In this document: positions 22,701-33,361 of the stretch, piece after piece
Numbering within the stretch: the first letter of the stretch is position 1
How the letters are laid out: each line of letters begins with the position of its first letter
The notes under the pieces: generated by a model
Told to the model about the DNA's origin: nothing
Seen by the model: the letters and a program-made list of their open reading frames with translations, nothing else
The model's database searches: none
Assembly: GCA_032622095.1 (NCBI GenBank)
Contig: CP136064.1
Span: forward strand, 246,483,827-246,547,826
Length of the DNA stretch: 64,000 nt
Source of the DNA: Siphonodentalium dalli
Taxonomy: Eukaryota > Mollusca > Scaphopoda > Gadilida > Siphonodentaliidae
Direction: 5' to 3'
Program-made: the position numbers and the translations under genes

Positions 22701-25700
22701 AAATGGCGATATCAATTCAAATCTTGATAGTGGGAAGCATATTTAATAGCTCAGAGACTAGTATGCCGATCTGTGGGGCAGAAAATAAATTGATTCAACA
22801 ATACCATCGTTATCTAAAGGTGCTCAGTCATCACCTTGTTTCTAGCATTATAGACACCATGTGACGGCACAATAGTGTTATTACGGGCGAGCCGACGAAT
22901 CGTGTGTGTATGACAGGAAACTGGTAAAAACACTGACCGTAAACGACATCATTTGACTCAACCGTCGGCGAGAATGCCGCGAGATATTCGATTCGAAAAC
23001 AACGTCAACAAGATTTGAATTAAAATCGAATCAAATCGCAGGAACGATTCAAAATATCGAATTCGAATATTCGCAGGGCCCTAATTTGAAACACATTGAA
23101 TAAATGCACACCGAGAACAGGACATAAAACTACCATGATTTCAGAGTGTGATCTTGATCATGGCATACAGTTTGAGTTGTTGTTCATGTATCATTTTGAG
23201 GGGTATAACCCATACATGTACATGTATATATCGGTATATAGATGGTAGGGATGAACCTGTTTGATTAACAGCATTTAACCAATTGCTAATTGGCAATTAA
23301 TATATTTTTCATGAATTAAAAAAACTGGACGTATTATGCTTTTTGTCTGTCTGTCATCCATCTAGCAACTGTCCAGGAAGATAAATTAAAATCTACTGAA
23401 CTAAATTGAATGAAATATGATATTTAGGTTCACATCACAAAATACAGGTTAAAGCCCATTTAATTTTTGAACCCCCAGATCACATATACCAAAATATATG
23501 CCATATTATATACCATTTGAAAGAGGAAGCTCCAAAACATTGTATTTTCAACTTATTCGATGTAATAAACTGTGAACATGTTGTTTTTGTTGAAAACCGA
23601 CATTTGTTCTGTGCTCAAGTTTCTGCACAAAGTATATTATTTTCATTTTCCATTGAAAATAAACTATAGTTTGAATTCTGTTGCATTCTGGGAGCGATAT
23701 CGAGGGAAATGTTTGTACATGTATGATTTCAGCTATTTTCTATTACTCTGGGCACCTTCTGAGACACAGACGTTCTAAATGGTGATGAATTATAGTATTC
23801 AGTTCTTATTTTAAGGCATATATTATTATTAAAACCATATATCAAGGCACTATAATAAAAATAATTGGTAACTCGAAAATTAAATGGGCCTTTATAATAC
23901 AAGTAAAAACTGATGGATTTTATTGTTCATTAGTAAGGATTATATTGTTCATTAGTAAGGATTTTATTGTTCATTAGTATTAAGGGAATAAACACAATTT
24001 GGCTCTATGTTTCTACTCCTAAATTAAGATGTAATTAGTGTTGGAAGGTTGTAGAATTTACGTTTCGTTATTTTTTGGGTAAAAAACCTCGGTTTGGGTT
24101 TGGGTTTTAGTATGCAATCACTTAACGTATAGCAATTACTGCCAATTAGTCTCTCATAACTGCTCAAAACAGACACAACCAGTTTCATAGGTTTAACCCT
24201 TTACCCAACAAACCGGCCAAAACCGGCCAAATAAAGCTTCAACAGCCTAAAATATCTTCGGTCTGTCTCAATATAACCATACAAATATGGATATCATTGG
24301 AACCGGCTCCTTGACCACATTGTGATAGTTACAGTTATGCCCTGTGCCAATGCATTCTCTTATATATGCGAGTCGACCATAGGTCGCCTCGCATATATAA
24401 GAGAATGCATTGGCTTAAAAAAAATCTTTTTTTAACACTTTTTACCATTTTTTCTTACATTCTTTAACAATTTTATAATTTTTAATGTGTTAAGCCAATG
24501 CATTCTCTTATATATGCGAGGCGACCTATGGTCGACTCGCATATATAAGAGAATGCATTGGCACAGGGCCGTTCTGTTGGGTAAAGGGTTAAATAGGTAA
24601 GTTGGTGAACAGCTTGTTACGATGCTAAGTTGGCTAATCCCAAAGTTTTTTTTCTTCTGAAATGATTATTATGATATCATATGAATGACAGAAAATAATT
24701 CTCTTTATTCTGCAATCTGCAGTGTAACTATAAAAGAAAAAAAGAATATAGAAAGAATGAAACAAACAAACTTGAAGTCAGTTAGTCACTCATGAGTCAT
24801 GACTGAGCCCCAGTCTTAACAGCCTAAAACACTTAGTCTGTAGTCACTCACAGCCCATCAGGGTCGTCACAGGTTAAGTTTTGATTAAGAAAAACTAATT
24901 GTTCCGCAATGTCTGGTTTTAGTCTAGAGTCTAGACCGTCTATCAGAAATTACCAGCCCAGCCTAAGATACGTTCACTAGGAACGGAAGTGCTGGGAATA
25001 TACAAGAACTTTTTGGTCAGAACGGCCAGGTTAAGAAATCTAACCCTATTCTCGGCCCACCAAGGGAATGGAAACAATTAATTTTGATCATGAACAGAAA
25101 CAGTCACTGAATTTCTGAAACACGGTTCAAACACCTTACAAAGTTTTTATGAACCCCACTCTAAAACATATTTGGTATGTCGTGGTGTCATTAAAATAAT
25201 TCTTATTGCTTTTCTGCATGTAGTATTGTATGTGGTACATAACGAATATGACATCCTTACGTTGTGTGAATTTAGAGTTGTCCTCCCTGCATCGGGTCAC
25301 GACTCACAAACATGATTCAAAGAGACAGCCGCCGCGGCGCTGACGAACATTGACACGTGCCACGTTGCAATTGAACTATAATTCACACCCCTATAGCTCA
25401 GTGTCAAGTTATTTCTGCACCCGTTTCATGGACTTTTGCTTTGCTGAGGTTGCTCCGCCATCATGAATTGTGTAAAATAGGGATTGAGGAACGGACTTTA
25501 CCGATCACCGTAAACGTGGTATTTTGTATTTTGCTCGGTGCGGTTTTCGGTGTTGTCTCAAACCGACACCGTTACAACACTAGATGTAATATCATTAGAT
25601 TGCATGCTCTGCATATGTTTCAATATTTCCTTTTTCTTTACAGGGTTTGATATTCCAGAAGGGACATGGGTGATTTTCAATGCCTGGGGCATTCATCATG

Positions 25701-27377
25701 ATCACAGATACTGGAAAAACCCTATGAAATTTGATCCCAATAGGTAAGATACAAACTTTTTGGGAGTCACTAATAATAATGACTGTCATAATAATATTTG
25801 TCATTCATTGGTATTTCTTGTCACATTCAATTAACTACTGTACTGCCCTAAATAAACGATTCATCAAACCGAGGTCGCATGCCAGTTAAACCACATTTTT
25901 GTAAGCCTTTAAACTTGGTTATAAATGCTATTAACCCTTTACCCAACAGAACGGCCCTGTGCCAATGCATTCTCTTATATATGCGAGTCGACCATAGGTC
26001 GCCTCGCATATATAAGAGAATGCATTGGCTTAACACATTAAAAATTATAAAATTGTTAAAGAATGTAAGAAAAAATGGTAAAAAGTTTTTTAGGCCAAAG
26101 CATTCTCTTATATATGCGAGGCGACTTATGGTCGACTCGCATATATAAGAGAATGCATTGGCACAGGGCATAACTATAACCATCACAATGTGGTCAATGC
26201 GCCGGTTCCAATGATATCCATATTTGTATGGTTTTATTGAGACAGACCCAAGATAATTTAGGCTGTTGCAGCTTTATTTGGCCGTTTTTGGCCGGTTTGT
26301 TGGGTAAAGGGTTAACCACAAGACAACCAGAGGATTGTGTGGTTAAAATGCATGTAATCATCATCTGGTATGAAATGGTAACTTCCAGTACAATAAGTAT
26401 AACTACCTCCACAGCGTGTGAAATGAAGACCGTAGCTGATTGTGTGATGCCCTTATGGCACCAGAATACGTGGGGGGTCTAATTTCTCTATATTGACTGC
26501 TCAAAGATGTCATAAACCTGCTTTTGTAGGACATGTTGATGTGGATAAGGCCAATAAAAATAAATTGCTAGATTTACATCCAACTTTTTCAGAAAACTGG
26601 GGTGGGAGGGCGAATTTTATTTTTTATATTTTATTCTTCCTAACATAAATGGTCATGGAGAGTTATTGACGGGAGCTTCCTGATTTTTTAGAAAACCCTG
26701 TGTCAATGCATTCTCTTATATATGCGAGTCTCCCATAGGGCGCCTCGCATATATAAGAGAATGCATTGGCCTAACAATATTTACCTTGATCTTGTAAGCC
26801 AGTGCATTCTCTTATATATGCGAGGCTCCCTTTGGGAGGCTCGCATATATAAGAGAATGCACTGGCACAGGGTCTTTAATGCTGCACCAGCACAGCTCCC
26901 ATCATGAAAGAGTTAAGGCATGAGAACAAAATTTGCAAAAAAGATTTGCAAATAAAAAAAATTGAGGAGGGGACTAAAAATAGGGTTGGGGGTGTAAATC
27001 AAGCAATATTTTTATATTGGCCTAAATATGATACCTAGATCCACGAATTCACGTCCTCACGATATGGCCTTTTTTATAAGAAACCGTGAAAATTGATGCT
27101 GTCAAAATCAAAGCCATTGACAGTATTTGATTCTCGTTGCAGATTTCTGACAGATGAGAATACAGTACACATTCCAGATATGAAGTATATTCCTTACGGT
27201 TGTTTGGTGCGACAATGCCCTGGTGAAAGTCTGGCAGAAATCCAAATATTCCTTCTCTTCGCCCATATCATGCATCAAATGACAGTCAAAGGAAAGGACG
27301 GATTTGTTCTTCAAGGAGAGGTCAAAGGCCTGCATGCTCCGAATCCTTATGTCATCGCAATGGAACCAAGGGATTAG
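19317..27377 (+). CDS. CYP2-like microsomal cytochrome P450 (4 exons, 504 aa)
   Basis: Exons 19317-19713, 21208-21990, 25644-25743 and 27143-27377 join with matching phases into 1515 nt, a 504-residue protein of normal P450 length. P450s are haem monooxygenases, here probably ER-anchored. An N-terminal hydrophobic segment (about residues 20-38) is followed by the proline hinge PPGPTPWPIFGN (50-61). Intact signatures: ETHR (ExxR, 370-373), FDPNRF (423-428), and haem Cys452 in YGCLVRQCPG. The best resemblance is to clan 2 (CYP2/CYP2U1-like). Odd features: the C-helix WxxxR site is TxxxK (143-147); the I-helix oxygen-activation site is SGVPSI (313-318) instead of the A/G-G-x-D/E-T-T pattern; the haem loop lacks its second Gly. 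Expressed but altered chemistry, or a decaying paralogue, are both possible; the frame is fully open. The introns are packed with MITEs. Confidence 0.9.
20065..20309 (+). mobile_element. TTAA foldback, hairpin family B, in P450 intron 1
   Basis: TTAAACCCTTCCATGACTG left end, two hairpin cassettes, and right end CAGCTCCCGTCATAAAAGGG with TTAA. Confidence 0.75.
20362..20475. mobile_element. Half copy of family E in P450 intron 1
   Basis: Left arm from ATTAATGCTCTAGATAATCA to the hairpin centre GAAAGCTCTCACTGAGC; right arm lost. Confidence 0.7.
20533..20916. mobile_element. Inverted-repeat MITE in P450 intron 1
   Basis: About 50-bp diverged terminal repeats: ACCACCCCCATGTCTGGTCC and TTCACTTAAAAGGATCCCT at the left, their complements at the right. 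Non-coding interior; single copy in the window. Confidence 0.65.
20950..21122. mobile_element. Small inverted-repeat MITE in P450 intron 1
   Basis: Left arm ACAGAACATCACGGCTTGCA..AATCTTTTATCGAAT is mirrored by CGATAAAAGATTCTCG..GCATGCTGTGTTCTGTC. Arms are about 60 bp and diverged. It ends about 85 bp before the exon 2 acceptor. Confidence 0.55.
21208..21990 (+). CDS. P450 exon 2
   Basis: Acceptor TTTGCAG, donor AAAG|GTATGG; phase 1 at both ends. Codes residues 133-393, from the B-C loop through the C to K helices, in one large exon. It carries the changed C-helix (TYVKKKF), the changed I-helix (LCSGVPSISS) and the intact K-helix ETHR. The open frame runs past the donor into a MITE; that read-through is not part of the protein. 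Confidence 0.9.
22040..22206. mobile_element. Family E MITE with shortened right arm, 50 bp after the exon 2 donor
   Basis: TA-flanked CAGTAATGCCCTAATTAATC left end, full hairpin centre, but the right arm jumps from CCTGAAAAG directly to TTACTG and TA. It extends the exon 2 open frame artificially. Confidence 0.8.
22265..23083. mobile_element. Non-autonomous hAT element in P450 intron 2
   Basis: 819 bp with ends TAGGCCCCTGCGAATCGG and the complement of ATTCGCAGGGCCCTA. ATTTGAAA is duplicated exactly on both sides (22257-22264 and 23084-23091). Subterminal zones are rich in repeated CGAATCGAAT. No transposase is encoded. Confidence 0.88.
23449..23894. mobile_element. TTAA-type MITE, family F, in P450 intron 2
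   Basis: TTAAAGCCCATTTAATTTTT left end, CGAAAATTAAATGGGCCTTT right end. Internal sequence (ACATGTTGTTTTTGTTGAAA) matches the copy at 29958 in inverse orientation. Confidence 0.75.
24193..24592. mobile_element. TTAA foldback, hairpin family A, complete, in P450 intron 2
   Basis: Exactly 400 bp between TTAA sites with ends TTAACCCTTTACCCAACA. A unique segment (CTTCAACAGCCTAAAATATC, then CACATTGTGATAGTTACAG) leads to two near-perfect hairpin cassettes of arm CAATGCATTCTCTTATAT, separated by an AT linker. Orientation is opposite to the copy at 25931. Confidence 0.88.
24593..25643. other. P450 intron 2, remaining sequence
   Basis: About 1 kb of intron without a recognised element. It ends in the pyrimidine tract and TTTACAG acceptor of exon 3. 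Confidence 0.5.
25644..25743 (+). CDS. P450 exon 3
   Basis: Acceptor TTTACAG, donor ATAG|GTAAGA, 100 nt. Codes FDIPEGTWVIFNAW and IHHDHRYWKNPMKFDPN (residues 395-426), the beta-sheet and meander region typical of clan 2 P450s (IPKGT..N.WAIHHD.). Confidence 0.88.
25931..26315. mobile_element. TTAA foldback, hairpin family A, in P450 intron 3
   Basis: 385 bp, TTAACCCTTTACCCAACA ends and TTAA flanks. It has both cassettes and the unique segment, inverted relative to 24193. A decayed family E end (CTGCCCTAAATAAACGATTC) lies just before it at about 25840-25865. Confidence 0.85.
26661..26916 (+). mobile_element. Foldback, hairpin family B, in P450 intron 3
   Basis: Both hairpin cassettes are nearly perfect. 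The right end is CAGCTCCCATCATGAAAGAG with TTAA; the left terminus has decayed around 26651-26668. Confidence 0.75.
27143..27377 (+). CDS. P450 exon 4
   Basis: Acceptor CTCGTTGCAG; completes Arg427 of the PxRF motif and ends with TAG. It contains the haem loop YIPYGCLVRQCPGESLAEIQ with Cys452 and Arg450, the L-helix, and the C-terminal beta strands ending NPYVIAMEPRD. Confidence 0.9.
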
Positions 27378-27411
27378 ACGCCTGTTTTACTATTACCTGT
27401 CCAAGTCTGGA

Positions 27412-27842
27412 TATAGTGTGTTAGTCATTTTCAGAATGAGGTCCCCCAGAGGGTGAATTTAGTGTTGCTACCCTGCATAGTGGGGTAGCATCACCAAATT
27501 CACCCTCTGGGGGGACCTCATTCTGCTTAGGCCTCATCTTATGGGAGTATCTATTGTCTCAAATTAACATTGTTTTTTAATTACTTCTTCCCTTCTGTTC
27601 AGTTTCTATATCCCCTAATTTACAGAAGATAAAATCTTCTGATAACAAATGGGTGAACATCACCAACCTCAACTGGTGAACTTCAATCTGATCCTAGGTC
27701 TCCCATAGAAGTTGAGGCCTAAACAGAATGAGGTCCCCAGAGGGTGAATATGGTGATTTTAGTCTGCTGTGCGGGATAGCGTCACTAAATTCACCCTCTG
27801 AGGACCATTCTGCAAATGTGAGACACACTATTCAAGGTTGGT
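27412..27842. mobile_element. Family D MITE, long form, in the P450 3' region
   Basis: Begins 35 bp after the P450 stop codon, so it probably lies in or forms the 3' UTR. Two palindromes (AGAGGGTGAATTTAGTGTTG and partner) are joined by a ~190-bp spacer containing CAGTTTCTATATCCCCTAAT. Ends are diverged from CAAGCCTTGAAATAG. Confidence 0.75.
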
Positions 27843-28033
27843 TTCTGTTCAGTTATCATGCACTGTGTGCGATAGTTCTCCATGTATTCACACATTTATA
27901 TACCTTACTGTATACACCCGACAGCAAGCCCATCCCTGAGGATAAGCCCAGTCTTTGGTTTTGCTCCCAAAAAATCATGGGGTGGTCCTCGAAGATAAGC
28001 CCACCCTCATTTCTAGAACTTAGAGGGCAATTA

Positions 28034-28150
28034 TATAAGGATTAACTGTCATGTGGACTGTTTTTATGGAGATGTAACCGCGAGGTGAGTGGTCATAACT
28101 TGTATGTAAAACCCTTTGGGTAAACAGTCCACATGACAGTTAATCCTTAT
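28034..28150. repeat. Small foldback
   Basis: 28-bp arms (ATAAGGATTAACTGTCATGT and complement) around a ~60-bp centre with ACCGCGAGGTGAGTGGTC. The arms match perfectly, so it is either young or constrained. Confidence 0.7.
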
Positions 28151-28712
28151 ATTTATATACATTTAGCGAAAAAGCCACTTTTGTAAATGTATTTAAATTG
28201 ACAAGTGTATCGTGACAAAACCAGCCCAAAATATCCCATAGCCCCCTTGGCAAAAGTTAACAGGAACAATTTCTCTTTATATTGAAACCCGATGATTTAT
28301 TAAGTCAATCCTGCTCGAGTCCAAATGCGCCCAAAACATTACGCGTTCATCTTTCCCAAACCTATGATGCGTCTATGTAATTATGAGGCTGCAGTTATGA
28401 GCTGTTGCGCGTTCCCCGAGAAATAATTGCAACTAGCCACATGGGCGCCGACCAATCAGAATGCTGGATTTATTGATAATCACACTTAGTATGTAAATAT
28501 ACATTGATGTCAGGTTATCTCTCCATGAAGACAGCAATAATTCATGCACAAAGATAGTATTACTCCAGTTAATTTCCATTGCAAACTCATAGATACTACC
28601 AGTCTTTGTAAACATACACTCAGATTCATACTGATACTGACACTATTTTTTATATGTGGGTATGTAGTTTACTCCAGACTGAGATACTACCTGCCCCATT
28701 GTTTCACAAAAT
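28151..28712. other. No recognised feature
   Basis: About 560 bp without gene or repeat match. Direct neighbours 27905-28020 and 29265-29340 both carry GTAAGCCCAGTC / ATAAGCCCAGTC motifs and may be flanks of one old element. Confidence 0.35.
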
Positions 28713-29049
28713 GCTGTATTACAATATACATGTATAAGATGCTGTATTACAATATAAATGTATAAGATGCTGTATTACAATATACATGTATAAGATGCTG
28801 TATTACAATATACATGTATAAGATGCTGTATTACAATATACATGTATAAGATGCTGTATTACAATATACATGTATAAGATGCTGTATTACAATATACATG
28901 TATAAGATGCTGTATTACAATATACATGTATAAGATGCTGTATTACAATATACATGTATAAGATGCTGTATTACAATATACATGTATAAGATGCTGTATT
29001 ACAATATACATGTATAAGATGCTGTATTACAATATACATGTATAAGATG
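28713..29049. repeat. 28-bp tandem repeat, 12 copies
   Basis: Unit GCTGTATTACAATATACATG + TATAAGAT, nearly invariant over 12 units. Each unit includes the palindrome ATACATGTAT, so single strands would form serial short hairpins. Confidence 0.92.
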
Positions 29050-29111
29050 ATCTTTGAGTCTTATTTTAAATATCTATCAAACATAATAAAACACAAAACA
29101 AATTATTTTCA

Positions 29112-29196
29112 TTAACACGTTGACTGCCGACTCCCATTTAATTACGGTACATGCAAAAAGCACGAGTTAACTTGTAGGTGTCAGTCAATGTGTTAA
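29112..29196. mobile_element. Very small TTAA-flanked inverted-repeat element (85 bp)
   Basis: TTAACACGTTGACTGCC at the left is mirrored by TTAACACATTGACTGAC at the right, both at TTAA. It resembles the piggyBac-like ends of families A, B and L but has a distinct sequence. Confidence 0.55.
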
Positions 29197-29957
29197 ATAA
29201 ACTAATATACATCATGTTCTTATAAAACATGACATTAGTCTATATGAATGCAAACTAAGATTTTGCATGTGGGGGTCCTGGAAGGTAAGCCCAGTCCCTA
29301 GTTTTTGTGTCGAAACATTCACGGGCCTCCGGGCTTACTGATGGGTACATGGAGTAATCATATTAAAATTCGTACAGTACTATTTTGCATGCACCCTTTA
29401 GTGCGCAAATTTAAAACTAAGTGATAAAAACTACTGATTCTGAGTTCAGTGTATTCCTGTTGAAAATAAAGGGTTATGGTAATGAGTTTTATATGTAAAA
29501 AAAACCTCTACGGAGCGGAAAATTATTTGCATATGAAGAGTCTATCTGAACAACTATCTGCAGGTGTGAAATCGTAATTCATGATAAAAAGATGGATATG
29601 GTAATATCATACTCTAGTGTCCCGAATAGAAGAACAGACCGGAATAGTAGTACAGGGTGGACGATTGGGCAAATTTCAATAATAGAACATACCGGAATAG
29701 AAGTACAGGGCAGACAAATTATTAGGTGTCTCAATATTCGAACAAGCCGATCATTGGCTATCAATCTGTCAACCCTCCCTTGGTATTTGCTGGTATTTGC
29801 GTGTCCAATAACTGTAATTGAATTTAAAGTCAATGACATCCAGTTTTCGATATCTACCAGTACCAATACTGGTATATGTATTACTACTGGTACATTATTT
29901 TACCACAATTTTATTCACACCTTTTGACAAGTTAAAGCACCTTATTGTCTTTGTGAT
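29197..29957. other. No supported gene; short internal duplication
   Basis: A ~50-bp unit with CCGGAATAG(A/T)AGTACAGGG occurs twice at about 29639-29735. The two mirrored open frames over it show no recognised motif. Confidence 0.4.
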
Positions 29958-30425
29958 TTGAAAGGCCCACTTAATTTTCGAATCACCGATTATTATTTTT
30001 TTACAGTGCATTGGTATACAGTCTTAATGACAATCTATGTCATAAAATATGATTAAAATATTATAATTCATCACCATTTGGAATGTCCCATAGAGTAATA
30101 GAAAATAGCTGAAATCATAAAATCATTTCCTCCATTATGGCTCTCAGAAATTCAAACTATATTTTATTTTCAATGGAAGGGGAATAACTTTATATCTAAA
30201 TATATAGAGTTAATTCCCTTCCATTGAAAATAATTTACTTTGTGCAGAAACTTGAGCACAGAACAGATGTCGATATCTGAACAAAAATAACATGTTCACA
30301 GTTTATTACATTGATTAAGTTGAAAATACAATGTTTTGCAGCTTCCTCTTTCAAATGGTATATAATATGGCATATATTTAAAATAATGTGATCTGGGGGG
30401 GTTCGAAAATTAAGTGGGCCTTTAA
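29958..30425. mobile_element. TTAA-type MITE, family F, full copy
   Basis: AAAGGCCCACTTAATTTTCG left end and TTCGAAAATTAAGTGGGCCT with TTAA at the right. It contains an inner palindrome around TCAATGGAAGGGGAATAACT. Confidence 0.78.
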
Positions 30426-30767
30426 TTCTATACACATATTCAAAATTACATGTTTAGCTTATATCTATCTACATTGTTAACTTTTTGGGGAAACCTCAGA
30501 GATAAAAAATTTCAGGGATTTCAATATTTGTTATTGGGATTTTAAGAATAAAAATTTTGCATTTCAAAATAAATTTTGTCTTTGCTACTGAAAATTTAAC
30601 GATGTATGAGACTTTATTCTCATTTATTGCACCATATTGTCCGTGTCGGGCATCATATTTTGTGATATGTATAAATTCAGTAAGGAATAGTTGGTGGGAC
30701 GGGAGGTCATCATTCTTTTGATCTAAATTGTGGTTTATTTATTACATTGGGATACATGTAGTTCATT

Positions 30768-31305
30768 TCAAATCGAATCAGTCAAATGATTCCGAATTGC
30801 ATCGAATCTCAAATCGAATCATTGCATCAGGCATATTAATAGTGAAGATGAAGTTAATACATGACTCGGAGGCCGTACCAATATAAATTTGCTCACTTCG
30901 TAACGACGATAAATGTTCGTCAGTATACAATGTAAATATTATCTTTAAATGAATCAAATGCATGTCTAACCAATTAAGTGCGCATTCTTTGTGGCCGTCT
31001 CTGTTAAACAATAATGAAACAGTATCAGAAGCCATAATGAAGCCAGAAAGCAACCGGGTTCACAATGTTGACATATATATGAAATTGTGTTAAATCAGTT
31101 GCAAGGTGGTCAATAGTATAGCTCAGGTCGACGACAATGTTAAATGTATGCATTGTATCATAATATATCTTCAAAAGCAATGTGGCTGCTGAATTAATGA
31201 GAATGTAACTGGTGCCATTGATTCGATACAATTTGAATCAGGACAGCCGATATCGAATCGAATCAGATGAAAGATTCTGAATCGCCTCAAATCGATTTGC
31301 AGCTG
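30768..31305. mobile_element. Decayed element with GAATCGAAT-rich ends
   Basis: Both borders are rich in CAAATCGAATC and ATATCGAATCGAATC motifs like the subterminal zones of the hAT element at 22265. No target duplication is visible. Likely a distant relative. Confidence 0.4.
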
Positions 31306-31845
31306 CCAAGTATATACAGCTCACTACAATTTGAAGTCATGTGTGCCATTGTTGGGCAAACATGGATCCCCCTCTGGCGTTAAGAAAATTTCAACATAAA
31401 AAAACATCATGTAAGTTAGGAGCATCTGGACAATGAGATGATGCAGAGTGAACGTGACCCATGCTGACCTGGAGTATCATTCGCTGCCCTTTGAGGTATT
31501 GTTAGCTGAATTACGAAAAGTACTGTTGTTTGGATTCGTTATCGCTCGCTGGATAAAGCTGAGGTGCACAAAAGTTGATAGCACACCTCAAAATCGAAAG
31601 ACTGTAAATTAGTCGACTTTACTTAACCACACTGACATCAGAATTTTTTTTTAAAGTGATGAAAATACCTCAGGACTGTCAACTAAATTAGATACAATTT
31701 TCATGTTAATTAGGATCCTGTGTTTAGAAGATTTTGTGGTTGCAAATTTTTAATTACAGATTATTTCAGATAAAGATCTTATTTGTAATTCCACATTTTT
31801 GTGAGTGTTATACATGTTCATTCTTTATATAGATACAATGTTAGG
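31306..31845. other. No recognised feature
   Basis: About 540 bp. An open frame at about 31494-31610 reads VLLAELRKVLLFGFVIARW but lacks convincing splice signals. Confidence 0.35.
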
Positions 31846-32158
31846 CCAAATAAATACAAATTCCGTGTTCTCAGGCACCTCTCTCATCACTCAGGTACCT
31901 CCCTCATCACTCAGGCACCTCCCTCGTCACTCAGGCACCTCCCTCATCACTCAGGGACCTCCCTCGTCATTCAGGCACCTCCCTAGTCACTGAAATGACA
32001 TTTTCTGTTAGAATTATTGGATTTGAACCTGTTTGAACAAGGACATTTTTCTTCTGGAGTTTGTTTTCCAGATTTTTAGAAAAATTTAAATTAAATAGCC
32101 TTCATCCCTCAGCTCAAAATTGAGATTTAATTGCTTGAGAACACCAATATTTTATTTA
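31846..32158. mobile_element. MITE, family I, with internal 20-bp minisatellite
   Basis: Ends AAATAAATACAAATTCCGTG..TTCTCA and TGAGAACACCAATATTTTAT match the copy at 4521. At 31877-31990 about six units of CAGGCACCTCCCTCATCACT expand what is one unit in that copy. Confidence 0.7.
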
Positions 32159-32346
32159 GAAGGTCTCATTAGTTTGTATTGATTTGTGTGGAGTTTGATC
32201 TCGTATGAATGTTCTCGTTATATTTTAATATACCATGAGTTTGCATTTAATTTATTGTTCCCTTATTGGGCCTCTGTGTATGTTTTCCTTTATTATGTTG
32301 TTATTCTCTTTATTTATTTATTTACATGATTGTGATTACATGTACC

Positions 32347-32799
32347 AAGTCTTGATTTAGTGTGTCTGACATTTGCAGAATGTGGTTCCCAGAGTGTGAA
32401 TTTAGTGATGCTGCCCCGCAGTGGGCTAGCATCACCAAATTCATCCTCTGGGGACCTCATTCTGCTTAGGCCTCAACTGCTATGGGAGACCTAGGATCAT
32501 ATTGAAGTTCCTCATTCTGCTTGGGCCTCATCTTCTGGGAAGTATCTATAGTCTCAAATTAACATAGTTATTAGTTAGTTTTTAGTTCTGTTCAGTTTCT
32601 GTATCCCCTAATATGAAGAAGATGATATGCATAATTTAGGTGACTAATGGGTCGACATCACCGACTTCAATTAGAGAACCTCAATAGGTCTCACATGTAG
32701 CAGTTGAGGCCTAAGCAGAATGAGGTTCCCAGAGGATGAAAATTAACCCTTTGTGGACCTCATTCTGTGATTGTCTGAAACAATATTTCCAGGCTTGTT
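32347..32799. mobile_element. Family D MITE, long form
   Basis: Two diverged palindromes flank a spacer with CTGTATCCCCTAATATGAAG; right end TTTCCAGGCTTG. Same layout as at 27412. Confidence 0.7.
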
Positions 32800-32906
32800 T
32801 CTCAACAATGATCAAAGAAGATTTCATTTTGCCAAAGTGTTTCAAAATCTAGTCATAATCTAATCGTCGAAGATCAAACAAAACTTGTGAGCCCTGCTTG
32901 ATTAAA

Positions 32907-33238
32907 GCCACCGCAGATGCTGCGAATAAAATAATAACTGGGGGAAATCGCAGGTGGAGCATCCACTGCACATGCTCACGACAATATCGCAGCCATATCA
33001 TAGCGATCAAGCCAGTTTAATTTTTACCAGGAAAATTGGGGTGTGACCTTGGCGACACGTGTGATCGTAGCTGTCACATGACCATGGTCTCACAATTTAC
33101 ATGCTATCATGTGATCGATCTCATGGATAAAATTGCAGTTGCAGACATAGCAGCACCGTAGCCTCTGCTGGCAAGCCACATTTCTCCACCTGCGATTTTC
33201 CCCACTTATGATTTTAATCGCAGCATCTGCGGTGGCAC
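32907..33238. mobile_element. Inverted-repeat MITE with ~55-bp ends
   Basis: GCCACCGCAGATGCTGCG and GGGGGAAATCGCAGGTGGAG at the left are mirrored at the right (CTCCACCTGCGATTTTCCCC, CGCAGCATCTGCGGTGGC). Non-coding. Confidence 0.75.
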
Positions 33239-33361
33239 TTAGGCATATATGTTTACAGACTTTTGCCATTTGTAACAACTTCCTTTGATAATTTATCTAC
33301 CATAAGCAAATATATGTCAAATCAGTCAACCTGATATCGAGCTCTCATGTATCCGAGGCAT

